5,299 bases of DNA from contig CAYXKL010000147.1 of assembly GCA_964464825.1 (NCBI GenBank), forward strand, positions 1-5,299. The letters are read 5' to 3'. The position numbers were made by a program, and so were the translations under genes. This document shows positions 1 through 5,299 of this stretch, piece by piece. How positions within the stretch are numbered: position 1 is the stretch's first letter; every line of letters starts with the position of its first letter. This DNA is from DYJK01 sp964464825 (GTDB lineage: Bacteria; Bacteroidota; Ignavibacteria; Ignavibacteriales; Melioribacteraceae). The notes under the pieces were generated by a model. It saw only the letters and a list, made by a program, of their open reading frames with translations. It was not told where the DNA came from and ran no database searches.

Positions 1-750
1 ACGTAAAGCTACTTGATCTAAAACAACATTAGTAACAAATGGAGTAGGCGCATAAGCTCCCATACCGCCGGTGTTTTTACCGGTATCGCCATTACCAATT
101 CTTTTATGATCTTGAGCAGCTGGTAATAATACATAATCCCTTCCATCTGTAATAGCAAAAATAGATGCTTCTTGACCCGTCATAAATTCTTCAATAACAA
201 CTTTATTACCAGATAATCCGAATGTTGAATTAACCAAACAATCTTCTAATGCATTTTTAGCATCTTCGAAAGTATCTGCAACAACAACACCTTTACCGGC
301 GGCAATACCATCTGCTTTAATTACTACCGGCAGTTTAGATGTTTTCAGATAATCGAGTGCATCAAAATATTCGTCTTTTGTAAATACAACATAGTCAGCG
401 GTAGGAATTCCATATTCTTTCATTAAGTTTTTAGCAAAAGATTTTTCACCTTCAATTCTTGCAGCTTGTTTACTTGGTCCAAATACTTTTATTCCATTAA
501 GTATAAGTTTATCAGCTAAACCTTCTATTAAAGGTTTTTCCGGTCCAACAATTACAAGTTCAATTTTATTATTGTGGCAGAAATTAATTAATGAAGTTTC
601 ATCATTCTTTTCTAATTCAACGTTAATTCCAAATTCTTTAGTGCCAGGATTTCCGGGATAAACAAATAATTTAGTGAGAGATGGACTTTGAAATATTTTA
701 CTTGCAAGTGCATGTTCCCTTCCACCAGAACCGATAATTAGTACATTCAT
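1..750 (-). CDS. purD: Phosphoribosylamine--glycine ligase (GAR synthetase), N-terminal 250 residues; C-terminus beyond window
   Basis: PurD joins glycine to 5-phosphoribosylamine using ATP, forming glycinamide ribonucleotide, the second step of cytosolic de novo purine synthesis. The frame is open from an ATG at 750 to the left window edge and gives 250 codons; the family is usually about 420-430 residues, so some 40% is missing. Visible motifs are the N-terminal GSGGREHA loop (residues 7-14), YPGNPGT (31-37), GPEKPL (69-74), the ATP-grasp nucleotide-binding segment KADGIAAGKG (145-154), the EEFMTGQEAS strand (187-196), QDHKR (213-217) and GDTGKNTGGMGAY (221-233). The last two are hallmarks of PurD rather than of other ATP-grasp enzymes. 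The start is fixed because residues 1-10 (MNVLIIGSGG) begin directly with the first beta strand. The ATG lies 1 nt after the stop of the upstream glycosyltransferase gene. A weak purine-rich AAGAGA just upstream, inside that gene's last codons, could serve as ribosome binding site. Nothing in the visible part looks broken. Confidence 0.97.
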   Translation of the reverse strand, partial: MNVLIIGSGGREHALASKIFQSPSLTKLFVYPGNPGTKEFGINVELEKNDETSLINFCHNNKIELVIVGPEKPLIEGLADKLILNGIKVFGPSKQAARIEGEKSFAKNLMKEYGIPTADYVVFTKDEYFDALDYLKTSKLPVVIKADGIAAGKGVVVADTFEDAKNALEDCLVNSTFGLSGNKVVIEEFMTGQEASIFAITDGRDYVLLPAAQDHKRIGNGDTGKNTGGMGAYAPTPFVTNVVLDQVALR

Positions 751-751
751 T

Positions 752-2029
752 TTAATCTCTTAAATAAAATTGGAATTGAGTTATTAATTGTTCTGTTAAA
801 GAAATTCTATCATGTTTTAGAATAAATTCTTCATTTGGAATAGGTAATTTGTTATTAATAAATGCGGTATGAATTTCTATTAGTGTATTTTTAATTTCAT
901 CAATATTATCAGGTGATGTTATAAATGAAGCACCGTATTCATTTAATGCTATTTTTGCTGCACCATCTGGAACACAGCCAAGTATTGGTTTACGTGATCC
1001 AAAATATTCGAATAATTTACTTGTAGATATTGTATCGGCATTATTTGTATAACCAACCATCATCCAAAGGATATCACTCGATTTCAATCTTTTTACAGCA
1101 AAACTATGTTCCAAATAACCATAATCATGAACAAATTCATTTAAACCAAGATCACTTATTAATTTTTTATTTTCATCTCTTAAATGCCCGATAAATTCCA
1201 ACTCAATATTTGCTGCTATGTCCGGTCTTTCTATGGATAAATCCTTAAAAGCTCGGATTAAAAACTCTGGGGTGATATTCTCGTAGAAAATCCCTGAATA
1301 AGTTAGTTTCATTTTGGATGATGTTCTTGGATATTCTTCAATTTCAAAATCGTGTGGATCAAATCCATGTGGAATAATAATAATCTCATCAAAACTTAAG
1401 AAGGGATATGTAACTAATAATTTTTCTTTAATTCTTCTATTAATAACAATTATTTTATTTGATGCTTTTAGTGCTGCATATTCTAATTTTTTATGTTTCT
1501 GTTTATGATATGGTGTTGGATAAAATGCAAATTGATTACCAAACCATAAATCTCTGTAATCCACAAATAATGGTATATCAAATTCTTTTTTTAGTAAGGC
1601 AGCGTAATGAAAGCTTGAATAAGGAGGTATCGTAACATATAGAATATCAAATTTTTCTTTTTTTAATATTTCTTGAGCAGTATGGTAAGCACGCTTAGCC
1701 CATACTTTTTTATTATCAGGTATGAAAAATGCTTTTGTGAATTTTGAATAAAGTTTTCTCACAAATTCTTTTGGCATATTTACAGTGCCGTATTTTTTAC
1801 CAATCATAGAATTAAGATCATATGATTCTGTTCGAACGATATTCACACCGGCAGATTCTGCTTCTTTCAACATTCCCAAATCATGTGCAAAATACGCAAC
1901 ATTTCCAGCAGTGATTACTGTGGGTTGCCAATTGAATCGAGTCATATATTTTGTGAATTTGAGAGTCCGTTGAACTCCGCTTAATCCCATTGGCGGATAA
2001 TAATAAGATAGAACTAAAACTTTGAACAT
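752..2029 (-). CDS. GT-B fold glycosyltransferase (GT4-like), substrate unknown
   Basis: A 425-residue protein with the two-domain layout of GT-B, GT4-like glycosyltransferases, which move a sugar from a nucleotide-sugar donor to a lipid-linked or surface glycan acceptor. The N-terminal acceptor domain starts with a beta strand and glycine-rich loop, VLVLSYYYPPMGLSGVQR (residues 4-21). Further in are IPPYSSFHYAALL (134-146) and a DYRDLW motif (157-162). The C-terminal donor-binding domain begins near YSGIFYEN (244-251) and carries STSKLFEYFGSRKPILG (335-351), the usual donor-sugar/nucleotide contact segment with a conserved Glu (E341). I see no signal peptide or transmembrane helix, so it is probably cytosolic or at the inner membrane face. 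The ATG at 2029 is supported by the immediate first strand; I see no clear Shine-Dalgarno in the 31 nt after guaB. The gene lies between guaB and purD, with only 1 nt before purD. The context does not reveal acceptor or donor. Family-level call is firm; specific function unassigned. Confidence 0.88.
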   Translation of the reverse strand: MFKVLVLSYYYPPMGLSGVQRTLKFTKYMTRFNWQPTVITAGNVAYFAHDLGMLKEAESAGVNIVRTESYDLNSMIGKKYGTVNMPKEFVRKLYSKFTKAFFIPDNKKVWAKRAYHTAQEILKKEKFDILYVTIPPYSSFHYAALLKKEFDIPLFVDYRDLWFGNQFAFYPTPYHKQKHKKLEYAALKASNKIIVINRRIKEKLLVTYPFLSFDEIIIIPHGFDPHDFEIEEYPRTSSKMKLTYSGIFYENITPEFLIRAFKDLSIERPDIAANIELEFIGHLRDENKKLISDLGLNEFVHDYGYLEHSFAVKRLKSSDILWMMVGYTNNADTISTSKLFEYFGSRKPILGCVPDGAAKIALNEYGASFITSPDNIDEIKNTLIEIHTAFINNKLPIPNEEFILKHDRISLTEQLITQFQFYLRD

Positions 2030-2060
2030 AAGTAGTTTATTAGATATTAGTGATATTTCT

Positions 2061-3539
2061 CTATAATTTTTGTGTAACCTGATAATTTGGTGCTTCTTCA
2101 GTCAGCATAATATCATGTGGATGACTTTCACGTAAACCGGCAGAAGAAATTTTTACAAATTTCGATTTTGTTTTTAACTCATAGATATTCTTAGCACCAC
2201 AATAGCCCATAGCTGCTCTAAGTCCGCCTATAAATTGATAAATTGTATCGGACAAAGGACCTTTGTAAGGAACCCTTCCCTCAACACCTTCGGGTACTAA
2301 TTTTTTAATATCATCTTCCATATCCTGAAAATACCTATCGCTGCTTCCATGCTTCATTGCACCTAGTGAACCCATTCCTCTATAAACTTTAAAACTTCTT
2401 CCTTCAAATAGAACTTTTTCACCGGGAGCTTCATCACACCCGGCAAACATACCGCCCATCATAACAGTATCCGCACCCGATGCAATAGCTTTTGGAACAT
2501 CTCCAGTTTGTTTTATTCCACCATCTGCAATAACCGGTATTTTTTTCCCTTTTAATGATTGAGCAACATTTAAGATTGATGTGATTTGCGGAACTCCAAC
2601 ACCGGCGATTACTCTTGTAGTACAAATTGATCCGGCACCGATTCCAACTTTTACAGCATCAACACCACACTCAACTAATTCTAATGCTGCTTCTTTTGTA
2701 ACTATATTACCGGCAATAATTTGTACATCTTTAAATGTGCTTCTAATTTTTTTAATAGTTTTTAAAACTCCTTCAGAATGACCATGTGCAGTATCAATTG
2801 TTATTACATCTACATGGGCCGCAACTAATGCTTCTACGCGTGATAAAGTATCTTTAGTAACACCAACAGCCGCGCCTACGCGCAATCTTCCTAATTCATC
2901 TTTACAAGCGTTTGGAAATTTCTTTTTCTTCATTATATCTTTATAAGTGATTAATCCTTTTAATATTCCTTTCTTATCAACAACCGGAAGTTTTTCAATT
3001 CTATGTTGGTGAAGAATTTTTTCTGCAACTTCTAAATTAGTACCGACTGGTGCAGTAATTAAATTTTCTTTTGTCATCAATTGACTAATGAGAAGTTTTC
3101 TGTTCGGCTCAAATCTGAGATCGCGGTTTGTAAGAATACCAATAAATTTACCAATATTATCAACTATAGGAATACCTGATATGTGATATTTAGACATTAG
3201 TTCTTCAGCTTCTAAAACAGTTCTATCGGGAGTTAAAGTAATTGGTTTTACAATCATACCGCTTTCAGATCTTTTAACTTTATCCACTTCATCAGCTTGT
3301 TTTTCGATTGACATATTTTTATGAATAATTCCAATACCGCCTTGAGCAGCCATAGCAATAGCCATTTGAGATTCAGTAACAGTATCCATTGCAGCAGAAA
3401 GAAACGGTATGTTTAATTTAATATCCCGGGTTAGATTAGATGTCACATCAACATCTCTTGGTAAAACTTTTGAACGTGCCGGAAGCAGCAGAATATCATC
3501 AAATGTTAATCCTTCAAAACCAATTTTTGAATTTTTCAT
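2061..3539 (-). CDS. guaB: Inosine-5'-monophosphate dehydrogenase
   Basis: IMP dehydrogenase oxidises IMP to XMP with NAD+, the committed and usually rate-limiting step to guanine nucleotides, in the cytosol. The 492-residue product is full length. The N-terminus has GLTFDDILLLPARS (residues 10-23). Two CBS (Bateman) domains span about residues 95-205 and in this family bind regulatory nucleotides. The catalytic loop GIGAGSICTT (299-308) contains the nucleophile Cys306, matching Cys305 of E. coli by my count. ADGGI (338-342) contacts the IMP phosphate region, and the mobile flap carries SSDRYFQ (399-405) with the Arg-Tyr pair (402-403), followed by EGVEGRVPYKG (417-427). I chose the ATG at 3539, not an in-frame TTG at 3575: the ATG has AGAGGT at 3544-3549 with proper spacing, while the TTG lies in the loop of a terminator hairpin and would add 12 residues foreign to the family. 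The glycosyltransferase follows after 31 nt with no terminator visible. Confidence 0.98.
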   Translation of the reverse strand: MKNSKIGFEGLTFDDILLLPARSKVLPRDVDVTSNLTRDIKLNIPFLSAAMDTVTESQMAIAMAAQGGIGIIHKNMSIEKQADEVDKVKRSESGMIVKPITLTPDRTVLEAEELMSKYHISGIPIVDNIGKFIGILTNRDLRFEPNRKLLISQLMTKENLITAPVGTNLEVAEKILHQHRIEKLPVVDKKGILKGLITYKDIMKKKKFPNACKDELGRLRVGAAVGVTKDTLSRVEALVAAHVDVITIDTAHGHSEGVLKTIKKIRSTFKDVQIIAGNIVTKEAALELVECGVDAVKVGIGAGSICTTRVIAGVGVPQITSILNVAQSLKGKKIPVIADGGIKQTGDVPKAIASGADTVMMGGMFAGCDEAPGEKVLFEGRSFKVYRGMGSLGAMKHGSSDRYFQDMEDDIKKLVPEGVEGRVPYKGPLSDTIYQFIGGLRAAMGYCGAKNIYELKTKSKFVKISSAGLRESHPHDIMLTEEAPNYQVTQKL

Positions 3540-3543
3540 CTCG

Positions 3544-3549
3544 ACCTCT
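3544..3549 (-). promoter_or_regulatory. Ribosome binding site of guaB
   Basis: AGAGGT on the minus strand ends 4 nt before the ATG at 3539. It is the best Shine-Dalgarno match in the window and decides the guaB start in favour of the ATG over the upstream TTG at 3575. Confidence 0.7.
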
Positions 3550-3559
3550 AAATTATTAC

Positions 3560-3583
3560 AAAAAAGACCACACAAAGTGGTCT
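3560..3583 (-). terminator. Rho-independent terminator after gcdH
   Basis: On the minus strand a perfect 7-bp stem, AGACCAC / GTGGTCT (3577-3583 with 3565-3571), closes a 5-nt loop and is followed at once by a T run (3565-3560; the first T is paired, then five unpaired). It starts 5 nt after the TAA of the acyl-CoA dehydrogenase gene (3589-3591), the classic place for an intrinsic terminator. On the plus strand the hairpin is preceded by the complementary A run and not followed by T's, so it works in one direction only. The guaB ribosome binding site begins about 10 nt after the T run, so an attenuator role for guaB is also possible. Confidence 0.85.
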
Positions 3584-3588
3584 CAAAT

Positions 3589-4758
3589 TTATTCGAAGGC
3601 AGAATAGCCCGTTATATCCTCACCTATAATTAATGTGTGCATTTCATGAGTCCCTTCGTAAGTTTTAACAGATTCAAGATTTGCTGAATGACGCATTACA
3701 GGGTATTCATCTAAAATTCCATTTGCACCTAAAATTTCACGTGATGTTCTTGCAATTTCAAGTGCTGCTTCACAATTGTTTCTTTTAGCCATTGAAATCT
3801 GGGTATGTTTTACTTCACCTTTATCTTTTAATCTTCCAAGATGTAAATTAAGTAATTGAGACTTGGTAATTTCAGTAAGCATGTTAACTAATTTCTGTTG
3901 TGTCAACTGATAAGCAGCAATCGGCTTATTGAATTGTATTCTTGATTTTGCATAGTTTAAGGCAGAATCGTAGCAAGCCATCATCGATCCTACAACTCCC
4001 CATGCAATACTGTATCGTGCTTGATTAAGACACATTAAAGGTGATTTCAATCCGTTGCTTCCAGGTAAAATATTTTCTTCAGGGATTATCACATCTTCAA
4101 AAATTAATTCTGAAGTTACTGAAGCACGTAAAGAATGCTTACCTTTCATTTCAGGTGCAGAAAATCCTTTTGTATCTTTTTCTATAAGAAAACCTCTTAT
4201 TACTCCATCAAGTTTTGCCCAGACTACAGCGACATCGGCTAAAGTACCATTTGTAATCCACATTTTAGCACCGTTAACAAGATAGCCATCCTTTATTTTT
4301 TCAGCACGAGTTACCATTCCGGCCGGATTAGAGCCGTAATCAGGTTCAGTCAAACCGAAGCACCCAATTTTTTCACAGGATGCAAGTTTGGGTAACCAAT
4401 ATTTTTTTTGATCTTCACTGCCGAATGTAAATATAGGATACATTACAAGTGACGATTGTACCGAAACAAAACTGCGAATACCACTATCGCCTCTTTCTAA
4501 TTCTTGCATTACCAATCCGTAGATTACATTATTCATTTCTGCACATCCGTATTTTTGAGGAAGTGTAATCCCGAATAGATTCAATTCAGCAAGTTTTGGA
4601 ATTATCCCGATTGGAAATATTGAATTTTGATAATGTTTTTCTATTACCGGAATTATTTCTTGATCAACAAAATCCCTTACAGTATTACGGACCATTATTT
4701 CCTCTTCTGAAAGAAGACTTTCGATATTATAATAATCTATTCCGGTAAATTTTCGCAT
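3589..4758 (-). CDS. gcdH: Glutaryl-CoA dehydrogenase-type acyl-CoA dehydrogenase
   Basis: A 389-residue FAD-dependent acyl-CoA dehydrogenase, full length for the family and without a signal peptide. Glutaryl-CoA dehydrogenase oxidises and decarboxylates glutaryl-CoA to crotonyl-CoA in lysine, tryptophan and some aromatic degradation routes, passing electrons to ETF. The subfamily call rests on ELERGDSGIRSFVSVQSSLV (residues 86-105). It aligns with the human enzyme and keeps the substrate-carboxylate Arg (R95, equivalent to human mature Arg94) with neighbouring E88 and S99. Other motifs are GCFGLTEPDYGSNP (132-145) and WITN (167-170) at the flavin, ARYSIAWGVVGS (247-258), LTEITK and LGRLKD (294-312), REILGANGI (340-348), and KTYEGTHE (365-372) with the catalytic base E368. 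The ATG at 4758 is preceded by a weak AGAAAG. It follows recX by 46 nt and ends 5 nt before a terminator hairpin. No ETF or lysine-degradation gene is in view, so substrate is inferred from residues alone; a broader short-chain acyl-CoA dehydrogenase remains possible. Confidence 0.88.
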   Translation of the reverse strand: MRKFTGIDYYNIESLLSEEEIMVRNTVRDFVDQEIIPVIEKHYQNSIFPIGIIPKLAELNLFGITLPQKYGCAEMNNVIYGLVMQELERGDSGIRSFVSVQSSLVMYPIFTFGSEDQKKYWLPKLASCEKIGCFGLTEPDYGSNPAGMVTRAEKIKDGYLVNGAKMWITNGTLADVAVVWAKLDGVIRGFLIEKDTKGFSAPEMKGKHSLRASVTSELIFEDVIIPEENILPGSNGLKSPLMCLNQARYSIAWGVVGSMMACYDSALNYAKSRIQFNKPIAAYQLTQQKLVNMLTEITKSQLLNLHLGRLKDKGEVKHTQISMAKRNNCEAALEIARTSREILGANGILDEYPVMRHSANLESVKTYEGTHEMHTLIIGEDITGYSAFE

Positions 4759-4781
4759 TGTTTCTTTCTAAAATTTGGTTG

Positions 4782-4811
4782 CTAAAATAAGAAAAAGGAT
4801 TGGTCTAACAA
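4782..4811 (-). promoter_or_regulatory. Possible promoter for gcdH
   Basis: On the minus strand TTGTTA (4811-4806, overlapping the recX stop codon) and TATTTT (4789-4784) are separated by 16 nt, a weak sigma70-like pair with about four of six matches in each box. The same stretch also reads TTG-N19-TATTTTAG, close to the Bacteroidota -33/-7 pattern (TTTG, TAnnTTTG) with one mismatch in the -7 box. A start just downstream would leave a short leader with the AGAAAG ribosome site. In AT-rich DNA such matches arise by chance, so this is only a candidate. Confidence 0.25.
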
Positions 4812-5248
4812 ATTTCTGTATCAGAACTATTAAAATTCATATTATTAATAACTTTCATTATTAATTCAGAATCATATCCTTTACTCGAAAGAAAAGAATA
4901 TAATTTCTCTTTTAATTTCCTTTTATCGGTGTTCTTTTCAATCAATAATTTTAATTTCTTCTTTGCCAAAAAAATTGCGTTATCAAAATTTAATTCATCA
5001 TTTTCACTATTTAAAACTGAATCAATAATAGATTTATCAATTCCTTTCTTATATAATTCTGACCTAATTTTATTACTACCAAATTTCTTTTTTATGGATT
5101 TTTCTTCGACAAGTAATTTAGCAAATTGAGCATCATTAAGATAATTCTGTTCTTTCAATGATTGGATAACATTATCAATTATTGATTTATCATATTTTTT
5201 TTTAATCAGTTTTAATTTAAGCTCATGAGATGAATGCAGACGTCTCAC
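4805..5248 (-). CDS. recX: RecX-family RecA modulator, main part of the gene (147 residues from a GTG restart)
   Basis: RecX binds RecA filaments and limits or modulates their activity in recombination and SOS induction. The protein is lysine-rich and made of the three-helix RecX repeats: the first around residues 6-39, with HSSHELKLKL and the QNYLND turn (34-39); the second about 39-80, with FAKLLVEEKSIKKKFGSNKI and ELYKKGID; the third about 88-137, ending in SSKGYDSELI. The C-terminus looks complete. The N-terminus does not. The ORF can begin only at a GTG (5248) with no Shine-Dalgarno, two codons after an in-frame TAA (5252-5254). The same frame continues upstream of that TAA with sequence expected of RecX. 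The family motif A-x-R-[hydrophobic]-L-x-x-R-x-x-S-x-x-E-L is complete only if the stop replaces the hydrophobic residue. This ORF may therefore be a broken recX, a restarted shorter product, or a sequence error. RecX identity is firm; functionality is uncertain. Confidence 0.82.
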   Translation of the reverse strand: MRRLHSSHELKLKLIKKKYDKSIIDNVIQSLKEQNYLNDAQFAKLLVEEKSIKKKFGSNKIRSELYKKGIDKSIIDSVLNSENDELNFDNAIFLAKKKLKLLIEKNTDKRKLKEKLYSFLSSKGYDSELIMKVINNMNFNSSDTEIC

Positions 5249-5251
5249 TAA

Positions 5252-5299
5252 TTAACGAAACGCTGCATCTTTTATCTGCAGAATTTCACTTTTATAAAG
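5252..5299 (-). pseudogene. recX: Upstream recX reading frame ending at an in-frame TAA; N-terminus beyond window
   Basis: Fifteen open codons from the right edge (LYKSEILQIKDAAFR) run into TAA at 5252-5254 in exactly the frame of the downstream recX ORF, then continue LVRRLHSSHEL. E. coli RecX, from memory, has AVRILAVRDHSEQEL here, so AFR, L, R, HS and EL line up without a gap, with the stop at the position of Ile. Related proteins often have Tyr there, and TAT or TAC differs from TAA by one base. This piece is therefore most likely the N-terminal part of the same gene and not a separate gene. It has no start codon in view. Confidence 0.6.

Noticed and set aside
2030..2060. Repeated AATATC in the guaB-glycosyltransferase gap as a possible hairpin or operator.
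   Set aside because: The two copies are direct, not inverted, very short, and in AT-rich DNA; there is no stem or T run, so no terminator or operator can be supported.
2434..2625. A 63-codon minus-strand frame inside guaB in another phase.
   Set aside because: It overlaps the catalytic region of guaB, and its Cys/Tyr/Arg-rich translation is typical of an out-of-frame read.
3540..3575. A 12-residue N-terminal extension of GuaB from a TTG at 3575.
   Set aside because: The TTG lies in the terminator loop, has no ribosome site, and the added residues do not belong to the IMP dehydrogenase family; the ATG at 3539 has AGAGGT at correct spacing.
3544..3578. A Bacteroidota-like promoter for guaB: TTTG in the hairpin loop and TAATTTAG 17 nt later.
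   Set aside because: Transcription would start at or within the ribosome binding site, giving a near-leaderless message that cannot use it; the -7 box also has a mismatch and the DNA is AT-rich.
1314..5129. Plus-strand open frames of about 62-76 codons within the minus-strand genes (for example 1314-1508, 1785-1973, 3409-3633, 4055-4285, 4929-5129).
   Set aside because: Each is antisense to a gene with strong family motifs, lacks a ribosome site or recognisable domain, and has composition expected from reading the opposite strand.
5263..5281. Inverted repeat CTGCA-N9-TGCAG just upstream of the recX stop codon.
   Set aside because: Only 5 bp with a 9-nt loop and no T run, and it lies in sequence that reads as RecX coding; chance is the simplest explanation.

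Overview
All five genes in this window read on the minus strand, so transcription runs from high to low coordinates: recX (its beginning lies beyond the right edge), a glutaryl-CoA dehydrogenase-type acyl-CoA dehydrogenase, guaB, a GT-B glycosyltransferase, and the first 250 codons of purD, which runs off the left edge. Coding density is very high. The gaps are 46 nt (recX/gcdH), 49 nt (gcdH/guaB), 31 nt (guaB/glycosyltransferase) and 1 nt (glycosyltransferase/purD). No stretch over 300 bases lacks a gene, and I see no RNA genes, mobile elements, CRISPR arrays or long repeats.

The DNA is AT-rich (roughly one third GC by eye), and codon choice leans strongly to A/T-ending codons. Shine-Dalgarno sequences are weak or missing before several genes; guaB has the clearest one. 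Base composition, weak ribosome binding sites and protein style suggest the Bacteroidota/Ignavibacteriota/Chlorobi group, perhaps Ignavibacteriales. This is inference from general resemblance, not from a marker gene.

Functionally, guaB (first committed step to GMP) and purD (second step of de novo IMP synthesis) form a small purine cluster. A glycosyltransferase of unknown substrate sits between them. A well-formed intrinsic terminator directly after gcdH separates that gene from guaB, so guaB-glycosyltransferase-purD is probably one transcription unit. RecX modulates RecA and belongs to recombination and SOS physiology.

Most of the window is ordinary housekeeping sequence, and I see no evidence of a novel multi-gene system. 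The observation most worth checking is in recX. The recX reading frame continues upstream of the callable 147-codon ORF with RecX-like sequence, but a single in-frame TAA at 5252-5254 interrupts it. That TAA falls at a position where RecX proteins normally carry a hydrophobic or aromatic residue. It could be a point nonsense mutation, a recoded stop, or a sequence error. The second point is how guaB is expressed, since its start lies only about 20 nt beyond the U-tract of the terminator.
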